Assembly (NCBI GenBank): GCA_016790425.1 | Contig: JAEUPF010000096.1 | Location: 1 to 32,618 of the forward strand | Length of the DNA: 32,618 bases | Reading direction: 5' to 3' | Source of the DNA: Rubrivivax sp. | Lineage (GTDB): Bacteria > Pseudomonadota > Gammaproteobacteria > Burkholderiales > Burkholderiaceae_C | In this document: positions 19,231 through 27,596 of the stretch, one piece after another | Position numbering within the stretch: position 1 is the first letter of the stretch | Layout of the letters: each line of letters opens with the position of its first letter | Notes under the pieces: generated by a model | Database searches by the model: none | The model's input: the letters and a program-made list of their open reading frames with translations, nothing else | What the model was told of the DNA's origin: nothing | Made by a program: the position numbers and the translations under genes

Positions 19231-19271
19231 TTCAGCCGCAGCTCAGCCGCAGTTCAGCCGCAGTTCAGCCG
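19231..19271. repeat. 11-bp tandem repeat overlapping the tdk stop codon
   Basis: TTCAGCCGCAG is repeated 3.7 times (one copy has CTCAG). On the minus strand the unit is CTGCGGCTGAA, so a GGCTGA recurs every 11 bp and the tdk stop is the first of these. The pattern mirrors the 10-bp repeat at the MFS stop. Confidence 0.8.
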
Positions 19272-19861
19272 AACAACCCCGGCGCGCGGGCCGGATCGAC
19301 GCCATCGTCGGCATAGAAGCACGAAGGGCACACGGCCCGGTAGCGGTCGTTGCCGCCGATCAGCACCTGCTCGCCGTGCAGCACGCGCCGGCCCTGCTCG
19401 TCGATGCGCATGTTCATGCTCGCCTTGCGGCCGCAGGCGCAGATGGTCTTCATCTCCTCCAGTTCGTCGGCCAGCGTCAGCAGCCTGGCCGAGCCGGGGA
19501 AGGCCTCGCCGCGGAAGTCGCCTCGGAGGCCATAGCAGAGCACCGGCAGGCCGTCCACGTGCGCCATGCGGTGCAGCTGCCCCACCTGCTCGGGGGTGAG
19601 GAACTGCGCTTCGTCGATCAGCAGGCAGGCGATGTCGGCCGGCAGCGCGGCGCGCTCGAAGCGGGTTTCGGGGCCGAAGGTGGCGGCGCCGCGCGAAAGG
19701 CCCAGCCGCGAGCCGATGACGCCGCGGCCGCTGCGCTCGTCGTGCGCGGCGGTGAAGAGCGCCACCCTCATGCCGCGCTCCTCGTAGTTGTGCGCGGCCT
19801 GCAGGAGCGCGGTGCTCTTGCCGGCGTTCATCGCCGCGAAGCGGAAGTACAGCTTGGCCAT
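19265..19861 (-). CDS. tdk: Thymidine kinase (type II)
   Basis: The 198-residue cytosolic enzyme phosphorylates thymidine to dTMP in pyrimidine salvage. Visible motifs are the P-loop (AAMNAGKST, K15), the Walker-B-like LLIDEAQFL (D83, E84), the lasso-loop zinc site C141-x-C143 and C178-x2-C181, and the GGNDRYRAVCPSC substrate-lid region. Length is normal for the type II family. The ATG at 19861 opens directly before the conserved KLYFRFAAMNAGKS strand-loop, so upstream in-frame extension is not coding. Its stop lies in an 11-bp tandem repeat. It is divergent from gnd with 256 bp between them, in which no gene or clear promoter is evident. Confidence 0.96.
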   Translation of the reverse strand: MAKLYFRFAAMNAGKSTALLQAAHNYEERGMRVALFTAAHDERSGRGVIGSRLGLSRGAATFGPETRFERAALPADIACLLIDEAQFLTPEQVGQLHRMAHVDGLPVLCYGLRGDFRGEAFPGSARLLTLADELEEMKTICACGRKASMNMRIDEQGRRVLHGEQVLIGGNDRYRAVCPSCFYADDGVDPARAPGLFG

Positions 19862-20117
19862 GCCGGGGAAGGAGGAGCGGGGAAGAAGGGGAGAGCGGAA
19901 GAGCGGAAGAGGGCGCCGCCGCGCCGGCCGGCGCAGCGCGGGCGGCAAGCAGGGCGCGCGAAACCCGAATGCCGGGAAGGGGCGCAGCACCGGCGCGGGC
20001 CGCGAGCGCGGGTGGGGAAGATGGCAGGGCGGGGCGCGGCCATTGTCGGGCACCATGCCGTTCCTCGTCGCCTTCCCGCCACGGCGCTCACGTCGGGCTC
20101 GCCGCCTGCCAACGCAC

Positions 20118-21566
20118 ATGCCAGCACTGAACCCCTTCGGCCTGATCGGCCTGGCCGTGATGGGCCAGAACCTCGTGCTCAACGTCGAGAGCCGCGGCTT
20201 CGCGGTGAGCGTCTACAACCGCAGCGGCGATGTCACCGCGGGCTTCGTCGCCGCGCACCCGGGCAAGCGGCTCACGGCGGCGAAGACGCTGCCCGAGTTC
20301 GTGGCCACCCTGGCGCGGCCACGCACGGTGATGCTGATGGTGAAGGCCGGTGCCGCGGTGGACGCGGTGCTCGAGCAGCTGGTGCCCTTGCTCGAGCCCG
20401 GCGACATCGTCATCGACGGCGGCAACAGCCACTTCGCCGACACCGAGCGGCGCGACGCGGTGCTGGGGGCGCGCGGCCTGCGCTTCGTCGGCGCCGGCGT
20501 CTCCGGCGGCGAAGAAGGCGCGCGCAAGGGGCCTTCGATCATGCCCGGCGGCCCGGTGAGCACGTGGGAAGTGCTGCGGCCGATCTTCGAGAGCATCGCC
20601 GCGCGCGTGGGCCCGGCGCCCGGCGAGCCGTGCGTGATGCACATCGGCGAAGGCGGCGCGGGGCACTACGTGAAGATGGTGCACAACGGCATCGAGTACG
20701 GCGACATGCAGCTCATCTGCGAGGCCTACGCGCTGATGCGCGCCGCCGGCATGGATACCGGCGCGATGGCCGAGGTGTTCGCGCGCTGGAACGAAGGCGA
20801 GTTGCAGAGCTACCTCGTCGAGATCACCGCCCGCATCCTGGCCCAGCGCGACGAGGAAACCGGAAAGCCGGTCGTCGACCTCATCGTCGACAAGGCCGGC
20901 CAGAAGGGCACCGGGCAGTGGACGCTGGCCAGCGCCGCCGACAACGCCGTGGTGGTGAGCACGATCAACGCCGCCGTCGAGGCGCGCGTGCTGAGTTCGA
21001 TGAAGGCGGCGCGGGTGGCGGCGAGCGCGCGGCTGCACGGCCCTTCGGGACCCGCGGCGCGCATCGCGCTGGCGCCGGCCGAGCTCGTGCCCAGGCTGCA
21101 CGAGGCGCTGTACGCGAGCAAGATCGTCAGCTACGCGCAGGGCCTGGACCTGATGCGCACGATGAGCGCGAAGAAGGGCTGGAACCTCGACCTCGGCGGC
21201 ATCGCGCGCATCTGGCGCGGCGGGTGCATCATCCGCGCCCGCTTCCTCGGCCACATCGCCGACGCCTATGGCCCGCGCGGCGAGGCGGGCGCGCCGGCCA
21301 ACCTGATGCTGGCGCCGTTCTTCGAGGCCGTGCTCAACCGCGCGCAAGGCGCGTGGCGCGAGGTGGTGGCGCTGGCGGTGACGGCCGGCGTGCCGGTGCC
21401 GGCGATGAGCGCCTCGCTCGCCTACTACGACGCCTACCGCAGCGCGCGCCTGCCGGCCAACCTGCTGCAGGCACAGCGCGATTTCTTCGGCGCGCACACT
21501 TACGAGCGGGTCGACAAGCCGGCCGGGGAGTTCTTCCACACGAGCTGGCCGGAAGTGATCGGCTGA
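20118..21566 (+). CDS. gnd: 6-phosphogluconate dehydrogenase (decarboxylating)
   Basis: The 482-residue enzyme oxidises 6-phosphogluconate to ribulose 5-phosphate and CO2 with NADP(+), in the oxidative pentose phosphate pathway. Motifs: Rossmann GLAVMGQNLVLNV (11-23) with NR after strand 2 (NRSGD, matching NADP preference), GGNSHF, VSGGEEGARKGPSIMPGG, catalytic K186 and E193 (KMVHNGIEYGDMQ), and the C-terminal FGAHTYERVDKPAGEFFHTSW substrate site. ATG 20118 aligns with family starts; an upstream ATG at 20055 would add an Arg-rich extension without family support. The length is that of the long (homodimeric) form. It stands alone, followed by a weak hairpin, with no zwf or edd neighbour. Confidence 0.95.
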   Translation: MPALNPFGLIGLAVMGQNLVLNVESRGFAVSVYNRSGDVTAGFVAAHPGKRLTAAKTLPEFVATLARPRTVMLMVKAGAAVDAVLEQLVPLLEPGDIVIDGGNSHFADTERRDAVLGARGLRFVGAGVSGGEEGARKGPSIMPGGPVSTWEVLRPIFESIAARVGPAPGEPCVMHIGEGGAGHYVKMVHNGIEYGDMQLICEAYALMRAAGMDTGAMAEVFARWNEGELQSYLVEITARILAQRDEETGKPVVDLIVDKAGQKGTGQWTLASAADNAVVVSTINAAVEARVLSSMKAARVAASARLHGPSGPAARIALAPAELVPRLHEALYASKIVSYAQGLDLMRTMSAKKGWNLDLGGIARIWRGGCIIRARFLGHIADAYGPRGEAGAPANLMLAPFFEAVLNRAQGAWREVVALAVTAGVPVPAMSASLAYYDAYRSARLPANLLQAQRDFFGAHTYERVDKPAGEFFHTSWPEVIG

Positions 21567-21600
21567 GGGACGCGCGCGTCTACGGCTCGCTGGCACTAAG

Positions 21601-21628
21601 GGCGCGCAAGCCGGGGCCGGTGCGCGCC
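21601..21628 (+). terminator. Weak hairpin after gnd
   Basis: GGCGCGC and GCGCGCC flank a 14-nt loop containing an inner CCGG..CCGG pair, followed by TTTG. It lies 35 bp after the gnd stop. The short T-tract makes it a plausible but weak intrinsic terminator. The remaining 270-bp gap to the next gene shows no gene. Confidence 0.4.
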
Positions 21629-21836
21629 TTTGTCGCGGCGCGGTCGATGCGCTCCAGGGGGCATGCACCCGGCGCCGGGCAGGCGGCGTAAGCTCGCGCC
21701 CCCCGGCGCCGACCACATCGGACAGCGCCGGCCCCACAGGCGGCGCCGGCCCACCCGCGGCGCCGCCTTCCACGGCGCCGGTCACCCGCAGCGGCGCTCC
21801 AGCGCCGCTTCCTCCAACCGCAAGGAGTGGACAACC

Positions 21837-22136
21837 ATGACCGCCTTCAATGCCGTACGCTTTCGCGTCAAGCCCGGGCGCGAGCAAGCCTTCATCGATG
21901 CACACAAGCGCGCCGATGCCGCCTTCCGTGGCTTCGTGCGCGGCTCGCTGGTGAAGACCGGCGAGCGCACGTTCTGCATGATCGGCGAGTGGGACTCGTT
22001 CGACAGCCTCGTCGCGGCGCGGCCGAAGATGATCGCGATGCTGGACACGTTCCGCGCCGACCTCGAAGACCTGGGCGGCGGCCTGGGCCTCACCGACCCG
22101 GTCTCGGGGGAGGTGGTCGTCGACCTGAAGCGCTGA
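21837..22136 (+). CDS. Small ABM/dimeric alpha-beta-barrel-like protein
   Basis: The 99-residue cytosolic protein has the pattern of antibiotic-biosynthesis-monooxygenase-like or DUF718-type dimeric alpha-beta barrels: a first strand FNAVRFRVKPG, helix EQAFIDAHKRAD, strand GSLVKTGERTFCMIGEWDS, a longer helix, and terminal strand SGEVVVDLKR. Such proteins can be small oxygenases, isomerases or binding proteins; no catalytic residue pattern is clear, so no reaction is assigned. AAGGAG at good spacing precedes the ATG. It is the last plus-strand gene before a convergent hairpin. Confidence 0.75.
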   Translation: MTAFNAVRFRVKPGREQAFIDAHKRADAAFRGFVRGSLVKTGERTFCMIGEWDSFDSLVAARPKMIAMLDTFRADLEDLGGGLGLTDPVSGEVVVDLKR

Positions 22137-22140
22137 GGCC

Positions 22141-22178
22141 GGCGCGTGCCGTCCGGCCGCCGCGCCGGACGTCGCGCC
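22141..22178. terminator. Bidirectional hairpin between convergent genes
   Basis: A perfect GTCCGGC-N6-GCCGGAC core (22151-22170) is flanked by GGCGCG (22141-22146) and CGCGCC (22173-22178), giving an extended stem in the 53-bp gap between the ABM gene (+) and the YdeI gene (-). No T-run is present. Confidence 0.6.
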
Positions 22179-22189
22179 CACCCCCCTTG

Positions 22190-22837
22190 TCAGGCCGCGG
22201 CGCGGGCGCGCTCGTACTGCCCGTTGCGCCGCTTGCCTTCGGCCAGCCAGGCCAGCGCCTGCGCCACGCGGCGCGCCCGCGTCTGGTCGCGCTTGGCCTC
22301 GGCGATCCACTCCACGTAGTCGCGCCGGTGGCTGGGCGCCAGTGCATCGAAGACGCGGCGCGCGCCGGCGTCGTGCGCCAGCGCCTCGGCGAAGGCAGCC
22401 GGCAGCGGCGGCACGTGCACGGCACGTTTGGCCGCCGGCGGCGTCGATTCACCGCTGCCCGACTTCGGCGCGCGCGGCGCCCGCTGGCCGGCGTCGATCA
22501 ACGCCGCGGCCTTGCGCACCAGGCGGCGCAACTCGGCGCGCGAAGGCAGGTCGTCGAGCTTCGTGATGCGGCCGAACTGGCCCATCGCCTGTGCCTCGCG
22601 GCCGAGGTCGACGACGGCGCGGCCGAGCTCGAAGCCGAAGGCGCAATGGGCCCTGAACGCGGCCATGTGCGCGAGGTTGCGGCCGCCGTAGACGAAGAAC
22701 GGCATGCTCCACTTGATGGCCTCGGCGGCCTCGGGGCAGGCCGCGTGCACGTCTTCGCGCAGGCGGGCGAGGATGGGCTGGGCGAAAGGCTGCGCGGCGG
22801 CGATGTAGGCGTCCACGCGGCGCTCGGTGGGGGGCAT
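22190..22837 (-). CDS. YdeI/OmpD-associated (DUF1801 plus OmdA-like) protein
   Basis: The 215-residue protein has an N-terminal DUF1801-type domain (about 5-115; PEAAEAIKWSMPFFVYGGRNLAHMAAFRAHC) and a C-terminal OmdA-like segment (about 150-215; PPLPAAFAEALA, SHRRDYVEWIAEAKRDQTRARRV). The two are joined by a basic, Ala/Pro-rich linker. This is the arrangement of the bacteriocin-protection YdeI family; its biochemical role is not settled. The ATG at 22837 is preceded by AGAGGAAG and starts the conserved domain. It is upstream-isolated by 190 bp from the GFA gene on the same strand, so it is probably its own unit. Confidence 0.85.
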   Translation of the reverse strand: MPPTERRVDAYIAAAQPFAQPILARLREDVHAACPEAAEAIKWSMPFFVYGGRNLAHMAAFRAHCAFGFELGRAVVDLGREAQAMGQFGRITKLDDLPSRAELRRLVRKAAALIDAGQRAPRAPKSGSGESTPPAAKRAVHVPPLPAAFAEALAHDAGARRVFDALAPSHRRDYVEWIAEAKRDQTRARRVAQALAWLAEGKRRNGQYERARAAA

Positions 22838-23027
22838 CGGATGCTTCCTCTGGCAACTGGGCCGGCCCGTCGCCGCGCCATGCACCCGAGGGTGGCCGCG
22901 CGGTCGCGGGAGGCTCCGCCATCCCAAGGGCGCGAGTATGGCCGCTTCGGCGCGGCGCGGATCCGGGTTACGCCCGAGGCGGCGCAGCCGCTGCCGCCGG
23001 CGAGGAAGTGCGACGAGGGCGCCGCCG

Positions 23028-23519
23028 CTACCGGGCCTGCCCGTGCCGGGCGTGCCACTGCGCCAGCGAGAAGTCCGGATAGACCTCGAAGCGCTTGTCG
23101 CCGCGGCCAACGCGCTGGACGGGTACCCAGTTCGCCTTCGATCCGAGCAGGATGTGCGCGGCCGCCGGCGGCTCGGGCAGGGGCGTGTCGATGGCGCCGG
23201 CGTGCGGGTGCACGAGGTCGGGCCAGCGCGGGTCCCACACCCACAGCGGGCTGCCGCACCGCGTGCAGAAGCTGCGCTCGGCCGGGCTGCGCCGGGCCCG
23301 CTGGCCTTCGCCGCCGCCGAGCCGGGCGCGGTAGACGCCGATGTTCTTGCGCCCCTTGACCTTCAGCGACCTGAACTCGCCGCCCAGGTTGATGGCGAAG
23401 CCGCCGCTGCCGGCCGTCTTGCGGCAGATCGAGCAGTAGCAGCGCATGAACGGCACCGGCTCGTGCGACTGGAGCGAAAAGCGCACGGCCTGACAGTGGC
23501 AGGAGCCTTCGAGCAGCAT
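23028..23519 (-). CDS. GFA-domain zinc protein (glutathione-dependent formaldehyde-activating type)
   Basis: The 163-residue protein shows the GFA/CENP-V zinc-site pattern: C7-H-C9 at the start, C27-Y-C29-S-I-C32, and a distal C85-T-R-C88-G. The AINLGGEFRSL segment is also typical. The family includes Gfa, once assigned as S-hydroxymethylglutathione synthase, but most members have unknown substrates, so the formaldehyde role should be taken as a family label only. The first methionine is at 23519. Neighbours on the same strand (M14 peptidase upstream, YdeI downstream) give no functional hint, and the 91-bp gap to the peptidase argues against tight coupling. Confidence 0.88.
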   Translation of the reverse strand: MLLEGSCHCQAVRFSLQSHEPVPFMRCYCSICRKTAGSGGFAINLGGEFRSLKVKGRKNIGVYRARLGGGEGQRARRSPAERSFCTRCGSPLWVWDPRWPDLVHPHAGAIDTPLPEPPAAAHILLGSKANWVPVQRVGRGDKRFEVYPDFSLAQWHARHGQAR

Positions 23520-23610
23520 CGCGTTCCCCCGTGTTGGTCGCAGCGCGCGCCGGACCGCCGTGCCGCGCGGGGCCGAAGTGTGATGCCGCGGCGCGATCGG
23601 CGCGAGATCT

Positions 23611-25344
23611 TCAGTCCAGTGCAATCTCGAGCCGGCGTTCGCCGACGCGGCAGCTTCCCACCTTCACGACGAGCTTGCCGGCGCCCTCGGCCACGAGCGT
23701 CACGAAGCGCTCGTGGGCGTTGCCGCGCGTCCACGGCGCGAAGACGCTCGGGCCGCCGTACAGACCCGCGCCCCAGCCTTCGAGGTGGCCGAGTTCCACC
23801 ACGGCCCCGGCCGGCGCCAGCAGCCTGGCGCCGCCTTCGCAAGCCACGGTCAGCCGCAGCGGCTCGGCGTGCGGCAGTTCCTTGGCCGAGGGCAGGCCGC
23901 AGGTGCCGAGGTAGCCGCGGTTGACGATGCGCAGCTCGATGCGCTGGGTGGTGCCCGCGGCGGCGGCGCGCTCGCGCTTGACGACCTCCACACCGACGCG
24001 CGGCACCAGCGAGGCCACGCGCAGGAAGGCGGCGCTTTGCGCCTTGCAGGTGGCGTCGATGCGTTCGAGCGGCGGGTTCCAGATGCCCACGCGCGGGTCG
24101 AAGCCGGCCACTTCCACGGTGCCGAGCTGCGGGTGCTCCAGCGTCTTCCAGGTTTTGAAGATGCGGCCGGCGTTGTGCTCGCGGTCGAACGCGGCCAGCG
24201 CCCGCATGTCCTTGCGCGCGAACTTCACGTAGTGGTCGACGAAGGGCTTCCTGCGCTCGATGCCGATCTGCGCGAACAGGTCCCACAGCTCCACCACGTA
24301 GGCCAGCGCGCCGCGGTGGTGATAGGCGAAGTCGCCCATGTCGCCGTGCAGCGGCTTGTCGGGCTCGTAGAGGAACTCGTGGTAGCCGCTCACCGTGGGG
24401 TAGCCGGCGTGCTCGCTCATCCACGCTTCCACCTGCTCGAAGATGGCGAGGTCGCCCGGGTTCATCTTCGAGTCCGGCTGGTCGCCGAGCGGGCGGATCA
24501 GCACGCCGCCGAAGGTGTGCAGGTTCAGCCACACCATGATGTTCGGGTGCGTGGTGGCGAAGTCGAGCACGGCGCGCGTCTCCGGCGCGCTGCCCGGGTA
24601 GTGGCCGGCGCCCACCTGCTTCGGGTCGGGCGCCCAGTCGTAGGGGAAGTTGCGGTTGAAGTCGTTCAGGTTGTCGGAGAGGAAGAACGGCGCCGGGATC
24701 GTGCGGCCGTCGAAGTTGACGATGCGGCCCTCGGGGTACAGCTTGTAGAAGGGGCCTTCGTCCTCGGGGGTGCGTGCCACCATCACCGGTGGCTGCAGCA
24801 CGGCGCCGTCGGGCCCGTCCTGGTCGCGCAGCTCGACGAGCTCGCCTTCGGGGTCGCGCTGGCGCATCGTCAGCGCCAGGCCGTCGCCGTCGAGATCGGC
24901 CGCCTCCCAGTACGCATGACCCTTGTTGGCGCGGTCGTTGACGGGGCTGGAGCGCACGTAGCGCCCGCTCTTGAGCACCACCTCGGCGCCGTCGGGCGAG
25001 ATGCGCGGCACGACGTAGAAGAGCGTGTCGCGCAGCGCCTCGCACATCGCCGCCGGCAGCGGCTTGCCGCCGGCGTCGCTGCCACCGGCATGGATGGCGA
25101 GCAGGTCCTCGGCGATGGCCAGCGCGACGCTCGAGCCGCAGACCTCGGATGCGTGCATGTTGCCGTCGACCCAGACGGCGGGGCGCTCCTCGCGCGGGTT
25201 GCGGCCGATCGTCAGCAGCCAGATCTCGCGGCCCTCGGCGCTACGGCCGATGGTGCTGACATGCGCGAGCCCGGGGTGGGCCTCGGCCCAGGCGGCGAGC
25301 TGCGCGCCGAGTTCGGCGTGGTCGAGGTAGCGCTGGCGAAACAT
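23611..25344 (-). CDS. M14-family zinc carboxypeptidase
   Basis: The 577-residue protein has an N-terminal M14 catalytic domain with zinc ligands H64 and E67 (DGNMHASEVCGSS) and H276 (WLNLHTFGG), the substrate-binding NRNFPYDW segment, and general base E352 in YVVELWDLF. A large insertion (about 120-220) follows the first zinc site, and a C-terminal beta-rich domain (about 430-577) resembles no accessory domain I can name. No signal peptide is seen from ATG 25344, which has AGGAG upstream, so a cytosolic location is likely and unusual for the digestive type. Specificity (amidated, gamma-glutamyl or muropeptide substrates) cannot be read. No operon partner is obvious. Confidence 0.92.
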   Translation of the reverse strand: MFRQRYLDHAELGAQLAAWAEAHPGLAHVSTIGRSAEGREIWLLTIGRNPREERPAVWVDGNMHASEVCGSSVALAIAEDLLAIHAGGSDAGGKPLPAAMCEALRDTLFYVVPRISPDGAEVVLKSGRYVRSSPVNDRANKGHAYWEAADLDGDGLALTMRQRDPEGELVELRDQDGPDGAVLQPPVMVARTPEDEGPFYKLYPEGRIVNFDGRTIPAPFFLSDNLNDFNRNFPYDWAPDPKQVGAGHYPGSAPETRAVLDFATTHPNIMVWLNLHTFGGVLIRPLGDQPDSKMNPGDLAIFEQVEAWMSEHAGYPTVSGYHEFLYEPDKPLHGDMGDFAYHHRGALAYVVELWDLFAQIGIERRKPFVDHYVKFARKDMRALAAFDREHNAGRIFKTWKTLEHPQLGTVEVAGFDPRVGIWNPPLERIDATCKAQSAAFLRVASLVPRVGVEVVKRERAAAAGTTQRIELRIVNRGYLGTCGLPSAKELPHAEPLRLTVACEGGARLLAPAGAVVELGHLEGWGAGLYGGPSVFAPWTRGNAHERFVTLVAEGAGKLVVKVGSCRVGERRLEIALD

Positions 25345-25549
25345 CCGGTCTCCTGCGGTTGCGGCGGCGCGAAGCGTAGCCGAAGGCTTGCCGGCGCCGC
25401 CCGGCGTTTTGCCGAACGCCCGCACCCGGCGGTGGCCCGGCGCGTTCGATGCCCGCCGCTAGCGCTTGCCTAACGGTAGCCGGTCAAGGTGCGCGACAGG
25501 GCGGCCGGGGGCGGACGTCCGGGGCGGCGAAGGAAGCGAGGAGGCGAAG

Positions 25550-26236
25550 ATGAACCAGCGGCGTTTTGGCGGGGATGCGGGCGTGGCGGCCGGGCGCGCC
25601 GGGGTGGCGCGGGAAGGCGTCTCGGGGGCGCGGCCGGTGCGGCCGGTGCGGGCTGCCAGGACGGATGCCCGCTGGCGGCCCGCGCTCGCCGCGGCGGCCT
25701 GCGCGATGGCCGCGGCGGTGGCCGGCTGCGGCGGCGGCGGCGACGACGGTGGCGGCAACGCGCTGCCCGCAGTGGCGCCGCGCACCTGCGGCGCCACCAA
25801 CGGGCCCGCGCACGGCGGCGTCGACGTCTTCGGCAGCGGCAGCTACGCGGGCCTCTCGCGCACGCCGGGAACCACGGGCACGGTGACGTTCGACCCCGGC
25901 GAGGTCGGCTTCTCCGACCCGGCGCAGTCGGCGTCGGCGTTGAGCGGCAGCCTGCGCGTCACGCTGTGGGCTTCGACCGGCAGCTACACCGGCGGCACGC
26001 TCAGCGGCCACATCGTCGCGCGCTCGGCGCTCACGTTCACCGGCGGCACGAACCAGCTGCGCAACGGCCAGCGCTCCGACGTCCCGGCGACGACGCTGGC
26101 CGCCACGTCGCCGCCGCGCGGCTCGTACTGCATGGTCATCACGCTGGAGGAGTACGGCCCGTCGCGCTGCGCCAGCAGCGACGGCTACTGCATCGCCGAC
26201 TGGGTGCAGTTCGCCAGCTCGGCCGAGTTCCAGTAG
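25550..26236 (+). CDS. Putative lipoprotein of unknown function
   Basis: The 228-residue protein has a lipobox (AVAGC, lipidated Cys at 60) after a hydrophobic alanine-rich helix (about 44-58), then a Gly/Asp linker (GGGGDDGG) and a beta-rich, Gly/Ser/Thr-rich mature domain. The mature part has four cysteines (CGATNG, YCMV, RCASSDGYC). The region before the hydrophobic core is unusually long, about 40 residues with many Arg; a later start would leave no basic n-region, and the strong GAGGAGG at 25538-25544 supports ATG 25550. I recognise no family. It is convergent with the bkd operon and separated from it by a hairpin. Confidence 0.75.
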   Translation: MNQRRFGGDAGVAAGRAGVAREGVSGARPVRPVRAARTDARWRPALAAAACAMAAAVAGCGGGGDDGGGNALPAVAPRTCGATNGPAHGGVDVFGSGSYAGLSRTPGTTGTVTFDPGEVGFSDPAQSASALSGSLRVTLWASTGSYTGGTLSGHIVARSALTFTGGTNQLRNGQRSDVPATTLAATSPPRGSYCMVITLEEYGPSRCASSDGYCIADWVQFASSAEFQ

Positions 26237-26278
26237 CGGACCGGGCGGCTGCGGCAGCGGGGCGCCGACACGACGACG

Positions 26279-26294
26279 CCCGGCCCACGCCGGG
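26279..26294. terminator. Hairpin at the end of the bkd operon
   Basis: CCCGGC, a CCAC loop and GCCGGG form a perfect 6-bp stem immediately next to the E2 stop codon, in the 58-bp gap to the convergent lipoprotein gene. No T-run; a bidirectional terminator is plausible. Confidence 0.55.
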
Positions 26295-27596
26295 TCATGC
26301 GACGAACAGCAGCGCCGGGTGCTCCAGCAGGCTGCGTACGCGCTGGATGTACGCCGCGGCGACGGCACCGTCGACGACGCGGTGGTCGAACGACGACGAC
26401 AGGTTCATCATCTGCCGCACCCGCACCGTGCTGCCGCCCGGCAGCACCACCGGCCGCGCGACGATGCGGTTGACGCCGACGATGGCGACCTCGGGGTGGT
26501 TGATCACCGGCGTGGTGACGATGCCGCCGAGCTTGCCGAGGCTGGTGACGGTGAGCGTCGAGCCGGTGAGCTCTTCGCGCGTGGCCCGGCCGGCGCGCGC
26601 CGTGGCAGCGAGCTTCGCGATGGCGGCGCTGCAGGCCCACAGGTCCAGCGTCTGCGCCTGGCGCAGCACCGGCACCATCAGGCCGCCGTCGGTCTGCGTC
26701 GCCACGCCCAGGTGCACCGCGTCGTGCAGCGTCAGCACGCCGGCTTCGTCGTCGAAGCGGGCGTTGACCTGCGGGAAGGCGGCCACGGCGCGCACGACGG
26801 CGCGGATGACGAAGGCCAGCGGCGAGAGCTCGCCGCGCGCGGCGGCGTGCTGGCGGTTCAGCTCGTCGCGCAGCGACGTCATCTCGGTCACGTCCACTTC
26901 CTCGACGTAAGTGAAGTGCGGGATGTGGCGCTTGGCGAGCTGCATCTTCTGCGCGATCTGGCGGCGCAGGCCGATGACCTTGATCTCGCGCGTGGCGGCG
27001 GTGGCGCCAGCGGCAAGGCGGGCGCTGTCGCCGCCGCTGGCGGCGGCGCCGGGGCGGGCCGCGAGCGCATCGAGATCGGCGTGCAGCACGCGGCCTTCGG
27101 GGCCGCTGCCGCGCACGGCGGCCAGCTCGATGCCGAGCGAGCGCGCGCGTTCGCGCACGGCGGGCGCGGCGAGCGTGCGGGCAACCGCCGCTGCTGGCGC
27201 CGGCGCGCGGGTGGGCGCTGGCGATGACGCCGGCGCTGGCGATGACGCCGGCGCTGGCGCCGGCGCCGGTGGCGCGGGCGGTGTCGGCGCTGCCGCCATG
27301 GCCGCCAGTGGCGCCGCCTGAGCCGGCGCCGCTGCCTTGGCCGCGCCTTCCAGCTCGATGCGGATGAGCATCGACCCCACCGCCATCATCTTGCCGACCT
27401 CGCCGCCGAGTTCGAGCACCCGCCCGGCTACCGGCGAGGGGATCTCGACCGCGGCCTTGTCGGTCATCACGTCGCACAGCACCTGGTCCTCGGCGACCGC
27501 GTCGCCGGGCTTGACGCGCCATTCGACCAGTTCGACCTCGGCGATGCCTTCGCCGATGTCGGGCATGCGCACGGTGTGGACGTTCGCGGTGCTCAT
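26295..27596 (-). CDS. bkdB: Branched-chain 2-oxoacid dehydrogenase E2 (dihydrolipoamide acyltransferase)
   Basis: The 433-residue E2 core subunit transfers the branched acyl group from the lipoyl arm to CoA. It has one lipoyl domain (about 5-82, lipoylated K47 in DVMTDKAAVEI), an Ala/Pro/Ser linker (about 85-140, with PASSPAPASSPAP), a peripheral-subunit-binding domain (about 142-178) and the catalytic domain (204-433, H405 in SSSFDHRVVDGA). A single lipoyl domain suits the branched-chain type. Its ATG overlaps the E1beta stop (ATGA), implying translational coupling. The E3 dihydrolipoamide dehydrogenase is not in the window, so it is supplied from elsewhere. Confidence 0.95.
   Translation of the reverse strand: MSTANVHTVRMPDIGEGIAEVELVEWRVKPGDAVAEDQVLCDVMTDKAAVEIPSPVAGRVLELGGEVGKMMAVGSMLIRIELEGAAKAAAPAQAAPLAAMAAAPTPPAPPAPAPAPASSPAPASSPAPTRAPAPAAAVARTLAAPAVRERARSLGIELAAVRGSGPEGRVLHADLDALAARPGAAASGGDSARLAAGATAATREIKVIGLRRQIAQKMQLAKRHIPHFTYVEEVDVTEMTSLRDELNRQHAAARGELSPLAFVIRAVVRAVAAFPQVNARFDDEAGVLTLHDAVHLGVATQTDGGLMVPVLRQAQTLDLWACSAAIAKLAATARAGRATREELTGSTLTVTSLGKLGGIVTTPVINHPEVAIVGVNRIVARPVVLPGGSTVRVRQMMNLSSSFDHRVVDGAVAAAYIQRVRSLLEHPALLFVA

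Noticed and set aside
17321-21691. Plus-strand open frame of 1456 codons crossing the caspase and tdk genes
   Set aside because: It is antisense to two well-supported minus-strand genes and has Arg/Gly/Ala-biased composition without motifs. GC-rich codon use removes stops in this frame.
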